Source of the DNA: Lysinibacillus fusiformis
Lineage (GTDB): Bacteria; Bacillota; Bacilli; Bacillales_A; Planococcaceae
Direction of reading: 5' to 3'
Assembly (NCBI RefSeq): GCF_002845985.1
Contig: NZ_PDFK01000002.1
Span: 434,001-498,000 of the forward strand
Length of the DNA stretch: 64,000 bases
Part shown: piece by piece, positions 9,856 through 18,290 of the stretch
Position numbering within the stretch: position 1 is the stretch's first letter
Layout: every line of letters begins with the position of its first letter
Position numbers and translations under genes: made by a program
Notes under the pieces: generated by a model
What the model was told of the DNA's origin: nothing
What the model saw: only the letters and a program-made list of their open reading frames with translations
Databases searched by the model: none

Positions 9856-11604
9856 TTACAATTCATACGTAATTTCTCTAGCTTTGCTATAATCCTGCCA
9901 AACTTTTTTATATGAAGGGCACTCTTCTAGCATATCTTGATGTGTTCCACACGCTTGAATTGTTTCATTTTCGACAATGGCCACTCGATCACAATGCTTA
10001 ATCATTCCAAGACGATGTGCAATGATAATAACCGTTTTACCTACACAAAGCTCAGCAATGGCCTGATCAATTTCGGCTTGATTTTCTGGGTCGGCTGCGG
10101 ATGTGGCTTCATCCAATATTAGTATAGGCGCATTTTTTAAAATGGCACGTGCAATCGCAATACGCTGCTTTTCACCACCAGAAAATCTAATGCCAAAGCT
10201 CCCTACCTTCGTATCATAACCATCTGGTAATGAAATGATAAAATCATCAATTTGGGCCTTTTTTGCTGCTTCTCTTACTTCATCAAGTGTGGCGCTAGAG
10301 CCCATAACAATATTTTCGAAAACGGTCCCACTCGTTAAAAATGTCTTTTGGAATACTATCGTTATATTTTTTAATAATTCCTCATACTCAATAGCCTTCA
10401 CGTTTTGATGACCGATTAACACTTCCCCTTGTTGAACGTCATTAAAGCGTGAAATCAACTGGACAATTGTACTTTTCCCTGAACCTGAAGCACCGACAAT
10501 AGCTATTTTTTCATTTTCAGCAATCGTTAGATTCACATTTTTTAAATGTTCTTTCTGCCCATCATAAGAGTAGTTAACATTTTTCAATTCAATAGTATAA
10601 TTCTTTGGAAATGCTTGCCCTTGTTCAAAAACAGGTGTTTCTAAAAAAGTTACACATTTCTTTACAGCATTTAATACTTGTGCAAAGTTCATGCCTAATT
10701 CTTGTAGAGGGCGTAGTTCTGTTAAATACAATGAACCTACAAATGCAAAAAGAATAAAGACACTTCCTGTTAAGCTACCATTTAAGAACCACATGCCACC
10801 TATGGGCACCATTAGCAATAAACCGCACTCTATAATAATGATATAGCTCGCATATGGTGGGCCCATTTTCAAAGATATTTCTTTCCATGTCTTAAATTCA
10901 TCATCTACAGCTTTAGCAAACTTTTGAAAAGATGAACTGCTCATGTTAAATGCCTTAATTAAACGCATGCCTTGAATATATTCGATAATGATTGCATTTA
11001 AATTAGCTATAGAACGTGCTGCACGATCCATCATTTGATTCGTACCACGAAACATGATGGCCATAACTGCTACTGCAATGATTAATGGAATAAACGAAAT
11101 AAGCGCTAACGGTACATTTACCGTACATAAATAGATAAAGACAGCTATTGGACCACTCATATAAAAGACGAGCTCTGGTAAATGATGGGCTAAAAATAAT
11201 TCTAATTTTTCGATTTCTTCATTTAATAATGTTTTAATTTCCCCTGTATTTCGTTCATTTAAAGAGCCTAATGGTACTTGTGCCATATGCTCTGTTACTT
11301 GACAACGCACTTTAAATAACGTTCGATAGGCTCCTTTATGCGAAAGAGTACCAGAAATAGCAAAGAGCCCAAATCGAACAATAATCGATGTAATCAAAAG
11401 TAATAAATTTTGAATTAATAAGGCTTCCGTTAAGGTATTGTGATAGACTTGCTCAATAATTTGATAAATAACGAAATAAGATACAATTGTAGAAAGACCA
11501 CTAATTAAAGAACATAAAACCGATAAATATAAATATTTTTTATCTTTTCCTGCCCAAGAAAGAAGCATGAAGATCGGATTTTTATTTTGTAGTGCTTTTT
11601 CCAT
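9856..11604 (-). CDS. ABC transporter, fused TMD-NBD (YbtP/YbtQ-like), first of pair
   Basis: 582-residue half ABC transporter: membrane domain about residues 20-320 and ATPase domain with Walker A GASGSGKST, signature FSGGEKQR (first residue F rather than the usual L), Walker B ILILDEATSAAD and IIIAHRL. The neighbouring gene supplies the likely heterodimer partner, as for YbtP/YbtQ and IrtA/IrtB. Its place between an ECF transporter and siderophore biosynthesis genes argues for siderophore traffic rather than multidrug export. AAGGGG lies about 11 nt before the ATG. It follows the ECF ATPase gene after 65 nt, in which a small inverted repeat (TACACA...TGTGTA, 11,623-11,640) is visible. Confidence 0.88.
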   Translation of the reverse strand: MEKALQNKNPIFMLLSWAGKDKKYLYLSVLCSLISGLSTIVSYFVIYQIIEQVYHNTLTEALLIQNLLLLITSIIVRFGLFAISGTLSHKGAYRTLFKVRCQVTEHMAQVPLGSLNERNTGEIKTLLNEEIEKLELFLAHHLPELVFYMSGPIAVFIYLCTVNVPLALISFIPLIIAVAVMAIMFRGTNQMMDRAARSIANLNAIIIEYIQGMRLIKAFNMSSSSFQKFAKAVDDEFKTWKEISLKMGPPYASYIIIIECGLLLMVPIGGMWFLNGSLTGSVFILFAFVGSLYLTELRPLQELGMNFAQVLNAVKKCVTFLETPVFEQGQAFPKNYTIELKNVNYSYDGQKEHLKNVNLTIAENEKIAIVGASGSGKSTIVQLISRFNDVQQGEVLIGHQNVKAIEYEELLKNITIVFQKTFLTSGTVFENIVMGSSATLDEVREAAKKAQIDDFIISLPDGYDTKVGSFGIRFSGGEKQRIAIARAILKNAPILILDEATSAADPENQAEIDQAIAELCVGKTVIIIAHRLGMIKHCDRVAIVENETIQACGTHQDMLEECPSYKKVWQDYSKAREITYEL

Positions 11605-11669
11605 TGTTATTCAGCCCCTTCCTACACAATCATCTGTGTAATTTCACATTGTACTTTACTCAGCAGCCG

Positions 11670-13139
11670 CTAACCTTGCTGTAGAGTGAAAGCATCAATT
11701 GTATACTGCTGATTTTCTTTATTCAGTATATAATCGTCTTGCTTCTTTCCATCTTCAAAACGAAGAATACGATGACAGCAGGTCGCTATAAATTCCAGGT
11801 CATGTGTTATAACAAAAACAATTTTATTAGCCTCCGCTAAACTTTTTAAAATACTTGCCACCTTTTGCATACTGTCATAATCTAGTCCACTTGTCGGTTC
11901 ATCAAATACTAAAATTTCCTTTTCACTTATTAAACTAGCCGCTACTGCAAGCCTTTGTTTTTGTCCACCTGATAATGTATTAGGGTGTCGTTCTGTCAAC
12001 TCTAATAAATCCATCTCCTCCAATACTTGTTGTACTAAATTTGAATCAGGATTTTTCACCCCAAAGACACATTCCTTTTCGACTGTTTCAGCAAATAACT
12101 GATAATTAACATCTTGCATCACCAGATAGGAGAGCTGTGCTTGTTTTTTCGAAGTTAGTTTTTGTTTATTAAAATAAATATTTCCAGATGTTATTTTATG
12201 TAGACCACATAGCGATCTAGCAAAGGTCGTTTTCCCTGCCCCATTATGTCCTGTGATGGCAATAATTTCGCCGCTTTTTGCTGCAAAGTGTATATTTTCC
12301 AGTATATTTCTCTTTTTATGTGAAATCGTAACATCCTTCACAATAAGTTCATGGACTTTATGTTTAGCAGGCTGCTGTCGATGTTGAAACTGTACATTGC
12401 TTAAATAAAGCGTGCGTAGCCCCAATTGTTCCAGCTGTTGATTCGAAAGCTGTAAAAATTCCTTTTGTGTATAAGTTGATACAATTTGTCCCTTATTTAA
12501 CACAATGGCAGTATCAATTAAATCTCTTAAATAATAAAGTCGATGTTCAGATATAATAATCGTCTTACCTTGCATTTTTAGTAAGGCAATCATCTCCTTT
12601 AATTCTTCAATAGCAGCCGCATCTAAATTAGACGAAGGCTCATCTAGCACAAAAACATCTGGTGCAACAGCATAGACACTCGCAAAGGCAATCTTCTGCT
12701 TCTCACCACCTGATAAATGAAAAATATTACGACGACGAAGCTTTTCTAAACGAAGTTCCAATGTAATCTCTTGCATTCTTTCTTCCATCATTTCTTTTGG
12801 ATATGCCATGTTTTCCATTCCAAATACAATCTCACTATCTGTATCAACGTTAAAAAACTGTGATCGTGGATTTTGAAAAACTGTCCCTACCTGTTCACTT
12901 AATTCATACATCTTTCTATTTTCTACAGGTAGATTATTTAACATCACTTGCCCTTTAAGTTGGCCGAAATAAAAATAAGGAATTAAACCGTTAATTGCTC
13001 TGATAATCGTTGTTTTCCCACAGCCACTTTTACCACATAATAAAATGCACTGTCCTCTTTTCACATGAAAATTTATATTTTCGATACCTTCACTTTTCTC
13101 ATCTGTATAATGGAATGAATATTGCTCGATTTTCAACAT
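11670..13139 (-). CDS. ECF transporter energising ATPase, fused A-A'
   Basis: 489 residues holding two complete ABC ATPase domains in tandem: Walker A GKSGCGKTT, signature LSGGEKQK and Walker B FVLDEPSS in the first half; GHNGAGKTT, LSGGQKQR and ILVFDEPTS in the second. This matches the EcfA/EcfA' pair fused in one chain (YkoD-like layout). It powers uptake with the EcfT protein just upstream, which it overlaps by 7 nt (ATG inside the EcfT stop region), and with the S component before that. Placement inside a Fur-boxed siderophore operon suggests an iron-siderophore or other metal-chelate cargo, which is inference. Confidence 0.88.
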   Translation of the reverse strand: MLKIEQYSFHYTDEKSEGIENINFHVKRGQCILLCGKSGCGKTTIIRAINGLIPYFYFGQLKGQVMLNNLPVENRKMYELSEQVGTVFQNPRSQFFNVDTDSEIVFGMENMAYPKEMMEERMQEITLELRLEKLRRRNIFHLSGGEKQKIAFASVYAVAPDVFVLDEPSSNLDAAAIEELKEMIALLKMQGKTIIISEHRLYYLRDLIDTAIVLNKGQIVSTYTQKEFLQLSNQQLEQLGLRTLYLSNVQFQHRQQPAKHKVHELIVKDVTISHKKRNILENIHFAAKSGEIIAITGHNGAGKTTFARSLCGLHKITSGNIYFNKQKLTSKKQAQLSYLVMQDVNYQLFAETVEKECVFGVKNPDSNLVQQVLEEMDLLELTERHPNTLSGGQKQRLAVAASLISEKEILVFDEPTSGLDYDSMQKVASILKSLAEANKIVFVITHDLEFIATCCHRILRFEDGKKQDDYILNKENQQYTIDAFTLQQG

Positions 13140-13855
13140 ATGAACAGCCCTCCAAATACAAAAAACGTCAATACAAAAACGACAATACTATCGCTTAGTT
13201 GAAAATGTACATGTTGAAAGCAAGAGCGCTCTTTCGGGTTTTCAATTCCCCTCGCTATACTTGCAGCAGATAATTCATCAGCAATTTTGGATGCTGCCAT
13301 CATTAAAGGAACATATATGCATTCAACCGTTTGCATAGGTTTTGTTAGAAAGCCTATGATGGAGGGAGAAATGCCCCTTAATTTCATCGCATCCTTTATA
13401 TAGCGCCAATCTTCCCCAATCATAGGAAAATAGCGTAACATGACGGCTAATGGAATAATTACTTTTTTTGAAAGTCGTAGTTTTCCTAAGGCCGTCATAA
13501 ATTCATTGATTTTGGTAGTCCCAACTAGTAACCCTCCCATGACAACACATGGAAAAATTTTTCTAATAAACATAGCAAACGAGACAAACATTAGCTCCCA
13601 TGTACCAGATAAAAATCTTTCACTTATAAAGTGAATACCTAGAATAAATCCATATCCTAGCATCATTTTTATTGAAAATGACAACATACCCATCAATAGA
13701 CAAAGACTAAATATGATGACCATTAATAGCAGTTCGTATTGAAAAGAAGGTGACAAAAACACCGCAACATTCACTAACAGTAGCAGGTATATTTTTGTTC
13801 TTGGATCAAGCTTGACGGTGGAAACTTGCATATGCACATTGCTCTGCTCATACAT
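13133..13855 (-). CDS. ECF transporter transmembrane subunit EcfT
   Basis: 240-residue membrane protein of the CbiQ/EcfT family: N-terminal KLDPRTKIYLLLLVN entry motif, several hydrophobic helices, and the cytoplasmic coupling region carrying AMKLRGIS and SAASIARGIE, which fit the two Ala-Arg-Gly-type motifs that contact the ATPases. It couples the two ATPase domains encoded downstream (7-nt overlap) to the substrate-binding S component encoded 40 nt upstream. The ATG at 13,855 has AGGGAGAAG about 7 nt upstream. Confidence 0.88.
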   Translation of the reverse strand: MYEQSNVHMQVSTVKLDPRTKIYLLLLVNVAVFLSPSFQYELLLMVIIFSLCLLMGMLSFSIKMMLGYGFILGIHFISERFLSGTWELMFVSFAMFIRKIFPCVVMGGLLVGTTKINEFMTALGKLRLSKKVIIPLAVMLRYFPMIGEDWRYIKDAMKLRGISPSIIGFLTKPMQTVECIYVPLMMAASKIADELSAASIARGIENPKERSCFQHVHFQLSDSIVVFVLTFFVFGGLFIC

Positions 13856-13895
13856 ATAAATCTTCTCCCTTAATCTTAAAGTTTCACCACTCTAG

Positions 13896-14504
13896 CTATG
13901 CCAGTACCCCAGATTTCTCAAACTGTTTTTTCAATAATTTTTTCCCTAAAAAACCACTAATGAGTGCGCAGAGCATTGTACCAATAATCATTGCTGGTAG
14001 CATCCAGTTTTGGGCCGTTGTTAGCATCGTATCCATATAAGCTTGTTCTGTTCCTTGACCTACTAAATACTCCTTATATGCTTGTTGATTGAACCATAGC
14101 ATTATGTAAGACCCCATAGGATGAAGTGAAAAAACAATATAACTCATCATATTAATCGTATTATTTTTATACTTGCCGATTGATGCAATGAATTCGCCTA
14201 GCAAAGCTAGTACTATACATGCTAATGACCATAACCAGTACATTCCTGTTACGAACGTAATAATCGCTATCAATATCCCCAAAATTAGTATTGGGCCAAA
14301 TTTCGGTACTTTCGCTAGCATTAATAAATAAATAGGGCCCGTTAATAGGGCTGCACCCGCTGGCATTAAAAAAGTCAATACAGGGTTGGGTGCGAAAAAG
14401 GCTGACCCAATCATCATAAATATAAAGAAAAGCGCTGAGAAAATACCGACTGTTATTAAATCTTTCATCGTAAGCGTTTTTTGTTGCATCGTTTGTGTAT
14501 ACAT
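13896..14504 (-). CDS. ECF transporter S component, MptD/Trep_Strep family
   Basis: About 202 residues and strongly hydrophobic, with five to six predicted membrane helices; it resembles the Trep_Strep (MptD) family of putative ECF substrate-binding proteins. The substrate of this family is not settled. As first gene of the siderophore operon it would define the cargo of the ECF module. The frame stays open to an ATG at 14,618, but that longer form would read through the Fur box; ATG 14,504 with AAAGGGA upstream begins MYTQTMQQKTLTMKDL, typical for the family, so I use it. Confidence 0.8.
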   Translation of the reverse strand: MYTQTMQQKTLTMKDLITVGIFSALFFIFMMIGSAFFAPNPVLTFLMPAGAALLTGPIYLLMLAKVPKFGPILILGILIAIITFVTGMYWLWSLACIVLALLGEFIASIGKYKNNTINMMSYIVFSLHPMGSYIMLWFNQQAYKEYLVGQGTEQAYMDTMLTTAQNWMLPAMIIGTMLCALISGFLGKKLLKKQFEKSGVLA

Positions 14505-14558
14505 ATTTACATCACAATCCCTTTCTATTGTAATTTTTACTATAATTAGCACCTTTAA

Positions 14559-14588
14559 TTGATAACGATTATCATTATCTATTATAAT
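14559..14588 (+). promoter_or_regulatory. Candidate sigma-A promoter for the AraC regulator gene
   Basis: TTGATA (14,559-14,564), an 18-nt spacer and TATAAT (14,583-14,588), with the Fur box filling the spacer. On the opposite strand TATAAT is also readable (14,586-14,581) with a poor -35, which may serve the ECF operon. Confidence 0.55.
14561..14579. promoter_or_regulatory. Fur box in the divergent siderophore promoter region
   Basis: GATAACGATTATCATTATC differs at one position from the classic 19-bp Fur consensus GATAATGATTATCATTATC. It lies between the divergent start codons of the ECF operon (14,504) and the AraC regulator (14,675) and overlaps the plus-strand promoter spacer, so iron-loaded Fur should repress both arms. 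Confidence 0.9.
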
Positions 14589-14674
14589 GAATAACAGTAC
14601 ATAAAAATATGCCCACACTGTGTTTACGTCTAATCAAGGAAAAGGAATGTCTAATTGAGGGAAGGGGAAAGCAA

Positions 14675-15634
14675 ATGACTTTACAACATTTTGAACCTCT
14701 ATTATTAAAAAATGGATTTTCACAAGATGATCAGAAGAGTAAATATAACGCCATAGGAACTACTTTCACAATTGATCCAGCTTTAGGTAACGGGTATTAT
14801 TGGATATATCATGCCAAAGATATGTTTTCTATTCTTATTCATGATTTTTATTTTTTTGAGGATCATCGATTAGAATTAACGATGCCTGAGCTACTAACAA
14901 TCACATACTACGAATCTATTTCAGGCGAGGAGCTTCATCCTTATCAACCATTAAAGTCTGGCTATATAAGAAGCTATTGGAGCAAAGGTGAAAAATATAG
15001 TGCTATTATTCATAAAAATATTCCAGTACAATCAATTGGCATTGAGTTTACTGCTACATTTTGTGATCAATTTTTAGCATATAAATATGGTGAAAAATAT
15101 GTGAATCCACGACAAGCGTTAACAACATTAAAAGCGACATCTACTTTTTCAGAGATGGTTATTCTCCTTCGACAAATAGCTGTTTATCGAGGTTCCGACC
15201 TAACTTCTGCCCTTTTTTATGAAGGAAAAGTATATGAAGCATTGGCTCTCATTATGGAACGAGCCCTTTCTGATAAAACATGTCATTGCTCACAAATTTC
15301 TAAAGAAGATATTCACCATATTGAGCATGTAGCCGCTCATATCGAAAATTACTATACGCTTCAACTAACATTAGATCATTTAACGAAAATTTCATGTATG
15401 GGTGCTACAAAATTAAAAAAGCTATTTAAAGAAGTGTATCATTGTACAATTACTGAATATATCCAAAAGCAACGAGTCCATCAGGCTGAGAAACTACTAG
15501 CTCATACAGAGCTTCCTATTAATGAGATTGCTCGGAAAGTAGGCTATCAAAGTGCCGGAAGGTTTTCAGAACTATTTAAACGTTATCTAGACCTCACACC
15601 TAAAGAATATAGACAGCAATTATCGAAAGGCTAA
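14675..15634 (+). CDS. AraC-family regulator of the siderophore locus (YbtA/PchR-like)
   Basis: About 319 residues with a C-terminal AraC/XylS double helix-turn-helix (about 215-315). The second recognition unit is clear: EIARKVGYQSAGRFSELFKR followed by LTPKEYR. The N-terminal part is unlike cupin sugar sensors and fits the PchR/YbtA group, which binds its own ferric siderophore and activates biosynthesis and uptake genes. Start taken at ATG 14,675 with GAGGGAAGGGG 8 nt upstream; the earlier in-frame ATG at 14,609 lacks a ribosome binding site. It is divergent from the ECF/NRPS operon and shares its Fur-boxed control region; the PPTase follows 20 nt later. Confidence 0.85.
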   Translation: MTLQHFEPLLLKNGFSQDDQKSKYNAIGTTFTIDPALGNGYYWIYHAKDMFSILIHDFYFFEDHRLELTMPELLTITYYESISGEELHPYQPLKSGYIRSYWSKGEKYSAIIHKNIPVQSIGIEFTATFCDQFLAYKYGEKYVNPRQALTTLKATSTFSEMVILLRQIAVYRGSDLTSALFYEGKVYEALALIMERALSDKTCHCSQISKEDIHHIEHVAAHIENYYTLQLTLDHLTKISCMGATKLKKLFKEVYHCTITEYIQKQRVHQAEKLLAHTELPINEIARKVGYQSAGRFSELFKRYLDLTPKEYRQQLSKG

Positions 15635-15654
15635 ACGAATAGGAGGGTATAATT

Positions 15655-16359
15655 ATTATAAAACTGGCTTTACTTTCAATTACAGATGTACACTTTGACA
15701 TGTACCATTCGAAACTTACAGCTTTTATTTCCAATGAGAAAAAAAATAGACTTCAAAAATTTCACTATAAAGAAGACTACAAGCGAGGGCTATTAGGGGA
15801 TATATTAGCTAGATATTTAATTTCAACAAATTTTAATATAGCCCCCTGTACTATTGAATTTGCTAATAATTCGTATGGCAAACCTTTTATTAAAAATTTA
15901 CCAAATGCCTTTTTCAATGTTTCTCATTCAGGAAATTATGTTTTTTGTGGTGTCAGTAATACAGAAATTGGCGTTGACATTGAAAAGCATCATTTATTGG
16001 ATCTCAATCTTGCCCAGCATATATTCTCCTCTGAGGAATATAAGGATCTCATCACGTTATCGGACAAGGATCAATTAGATTATTTTTTTAAGCTTTGGAC
16101 ATTAAAGGAAGCCTACATCAAATACTTAGGCATTGGCTTATCAACGCCACTTCAATCTTTTTCTTTTAAAATAATGGATGGCACTATTCATTTCCATGGT
16201 AACCATTGTGACATTCTTTCTTTTTTATCCACCCATCTCGAAGGACAATATTCGCTTGCTTGCTGCTCTACTGAAGCTATTGAAGCAAATGCTATTGAAT
16301 TATTATCTTTACAGACTATCATCACCTCTTTCAACAATAAGATGGTTTATGAATCTTGA
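15655..16359 (+). CDS. Sfp-type 4'-phosphopantetheinyl transferase, apparent AUU start
   Basis: Transfers phosphopantetheine from CoA to the carrier-domain serines of the NRPS. Family motifs: GVDIEKH (magnesium-binding Asp) and KLWTLKEAYIKYLG (W..KEA..K). The first ATG (15,700) would remove the first beta strand: translated upstream, the frame reads KLALLSITDVHFDMYHSKL, aligning with the start of Sfp (MKIYGIYMDRPLSQEENERF). No ATG, GTG or TTG exists in that stretch, yet a perfect AGGAGG sits at 15,641-15,646, 8 nt before ATT 15,655. ATT 15,652 and ATA 15,658 are alternatives. The result is about 234 residues, against 224 in Sfp. Second gene of the regulator arm. Confidence 0.88.
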   Translation: MIKLALLSITDVHFDMYHSKLTAFISNEKKNRLQKFHYKEDYKRGLLGDILARYLISTNFNIAPCTIEFANNSYGKPFIKNLPNAFFNVSHSGNYVFCGVSNTEIGVDIEKHHLLDLNLAQHIFSSEEYKDLITLSDKDQLDYFFKLWTLKEAYIKYLGIGLSTPLQSFSFKIMDGTIHFHGNHCDILSFLSTHLEGQYSLACCSTEAIEANAIELLSLQTIITSFNNKMVYES

Positions 16360-16363
16360 ATGC

Positions 16364-16394
16364 AATCCGTGGGGGCTTTCATCTCCCACGGATT
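16364..16394 (+). terminator. Likely terminator after the PPTase gene
   Basis: A 10-bp stem AATCCGTGGG / CCCACGGATT with an 11-nt loop, 5 nt after the PPTase stop. The following tract (AATTGCTTTC) is only weakly U-rich, so termination efficiency is uncertain. Confidence 0.6.
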
Positions 16395-16436
16395 AATTGC
16401 TTTCACCAATCGGACTTGTACAGGTTCTAACCAACG

Positions 16437-16471
16437 CAAAAAACCTCCTAACAATAATTTGTTAGGAGGTA
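16437..16471 (-). terminator. Terminator of the cytolysin gene
   Basis: A stem CCTCCTAACA / TGTTAGGAGG with a 6-nt loop, followed on the minus strand by six U. It lies about 60 nt beyond the cytolysin stop. Confidence 0.85.
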
Positions 16472-16528
16472 AAACGCTATTATCGAAATTGAATATCATT
16501 TTTCACATCATTATGATGAATTTTGATG

Positions 16529-18049
16529 TTAATTAATACTACCTGTTGGGTATAATGTCGTTCCTCCAATGGAGACTTTGATTTCATTAGACATTGGAAC
16601 ATTATATTCATCAATAACCGTTCTCCACCATTCCCAGGCAAGACCTGTACACTCTCTTGCATAAATTCTTATATTTTTTGAATTAGCAGGAAGTGGTATT
16701 ACTGTAGAGAAATGAGCTGTTTTGTCCTTCCAATTTCCATCCCAAGTTTTATGGGTTAATACTTCATTTCCATTTTCATCATAGGAAAATTCGTCCCAGG
16801 CTACTTCAAATTGAGCAACATATGCACCATAATGATCAAGGATGATCTTTCCTTTAGAATATTCTGTAGATGTCGTCTCAATATAATCTGTATTATTATG
16901 AACAGCAGCAATTGAATGATCCTTTAAGAAAACACTTGTATACGAAATTGGATATGCTGGATTTTTAAGACTAAATTCTGCATTATCTTTAATTATTCCT
17001 CGAATATCATTAAAGTCCTTTGAGACAATTTGATTATGCTTTTGTGAATCTCCTCCTAATACTACAGCCGTAAAGGAGCTTTCTTCAAAAATATCCTTGT
17101 ACTGTGCACTAGTTTCTACATTCGTATTGACATTCTTCAGTAAGGCTTTAAAAGCAGCTTGTACATCCTTGCTCTTAGAGCTTGTTTCTAATTTCACATA
17201 AATTGTTCTACCATAAGCTACATTTGATACCATAACGGGAGGAGCATCATTACTTACCCCTTTACGCGTTAATTCTTCAAAATGGACACTATCATCAAAA
17301 AGGTCTGATGGATTGTTAGGTAGTTCAGCACTTACGGTATAAAATATTTGTTTGTATGCTGCAACCATCACTTTTTTCTCGCCGTTCGCAATCGCATTAA
17401 AGTCAATCCCTAGTGAATTGTCAAGAACTTGAGCGTTGACATTCAGAGCACTCGCTATTTGAGATTTGCTATAAACCATAGATTCAGAATATTGTAGTCT
17501 TGCAGGTAAAGTATGTGTTGTGGAATATTTCTCACTCCAAGTAGATACTAACTCATCTACTGCACCAGACACATTACCATATGTTGGATTATCCACCGTT
17601 ATAGTATTTTCCCTTTTCATGCCAGGTAAATCAATGCTAATATTTAGGGGTTTTCTTTTAGCTACCAATAAACTAGGTTGATTGTCTACAAAAGCTCGGT
17701 TTGCAAGTTGTAATGCTCCTGGATATGTACGATTCGCCATAGAATCAATAATTGAAATATCCACCGGTGAAGTTGTAAGTGATTTTTTATTACGTTCAAC
17801 CACTATAAATTTATTATTTGAGTTAATACCTTCTTTTGGAACAAAGCTATCAACCTTGTCACCATTCACTGCTAATACTTCCTTGTTATTGTAGTTCAAG
17901 TTTGCTATACCTGTATCAATGTCAGATATGCTTTTTTCACTAGATGTATTCATATCAAGTGTTTCAGCAAAAGAAATACTAGGATAATTTATGATACATA
18001 AACTAAGAGATAAACATAATAAAAACTTGATTACTTTTTGAATTCCCAA
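16529..18049 (-). CDS. Cholesterol-dependent cytolysin (sphaericolysin-like, thiol-activated)
   Basis: 506-residue secreted pore-forming toxin. It carries a signal peptide (about 1-28, hydrophobic [13 protein letters not shown], probable cleavage after SFA), the invariant undecapeptide [11 protein letters not shown] at residues 466-476, and the cholesterol-recognition Thr-Leu pair in the C-terminal GGTTLYP (498-499). Length and motifs agree with the family (pneumolysin, perfringolysin, sphaericolysin); the intact undecapeptide Cys predicts thiol-activated lytic activity on cholesterol-containing membranes. The start is TTG with AAAGGAG 8 nt upstream. The gene is single, with its own promoter and terminator, next to the siderophore locus and at the edge of the conserved core region; acquisition as an accessory gene is plausible but not shown. 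Confidence 0.95.
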   Translation of the reverse strand: MGIQKVIKFLLCLSLSLCIINYPSISFAETLDMNTSSEKSISDIDTGIANLNYNNKEVLAVNGDKVDSFVPKEGINSNNKFIVVERNKKSLTTSPVDISIIDSMANRTYPGALQLANRAFVDNQPSLLVAKRKPLNISIDLPGMKRENTITVDNPTYGNVSGAVDELVSTWSEKYSTTHTLPARLQYSESMVYSKSQIASALNVNAQVLDNSLGIDFNAIANGEKKVMVAAYKQIFYTVSAELPNNPSDLFDDSVHFEELTRKGVSNDAPPVMVSNVAYGRTIYVKLETSSKSKDVQAAFKALLKNVNTNVETSAQYKDIFEESSFTAVVLGGDSQKHNQIVSKDFNDIRGIIKDNAEFSLKNPAYPISYTSVFLKDHSIAAVHNNTDYIETTSTEYSKGKIILDHYGAYVAQFEVAWDEFSYDENGNEVLTHKTWDGNWKDKTAHFSTVIPLPANSKNIRIYARECTGLAWEWWRTVIDEYNVPMSNEIKVSIGGTTLYPTGSIN

Positions 18050-18073
18050 ATAAATCCACTCCTTTTATAGGAA

Positions 18074-18100
18074 ATTATACCATACAAAATTAATTTTCAA
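18074..18100 (-). promoter_or_regulatory. Candidate promoter of the cytolysin gene
   Basis: On the minus strand, TTGAAA, a short 15-nt spacer and TATAAT, about 25 nt before the TTG start, which would give a very short leader. No obvious PlcR or Fur box was seen in 18,050-18,290. Confidence 0.4.
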
Positions 18101-18221
18101 AAATAGTATTTTGGTTTCATTTTCAACTTGCTATCTAGTATGTACTAATGACTATTGTGTAATATTTGCTATGATATCCTAACTATTCCCTCTTAAGTAA
18201 GCTATATTGGTTTAAGCAACG

Positions 18222-18253
18222 AAAAAAGCCTCCTAACATTGTCGTTAGAAGGC
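18222..18253 (-). terminator. Terminator of ysdC
   Basis: A stem GCCTCCTAAC / GTTAGAAGGC (one mismatch, 6-nt loop) followed by six U on the minus strand. It closely resembles the cytolysin terminator at 16,437-16,471. Confidence 0.8.
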
Positions 18254-18290
18254 AAAACTATGGGAATTCTATTTAGTTCTTATCATTCAA

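Noticed and set aside
14505..14618. Longer N-terminus of the ECF S component
   Set aside because: Would place the Fur box inside the coding region; the ATG at 14,504 has a ribosome binding site and a family-typical start.
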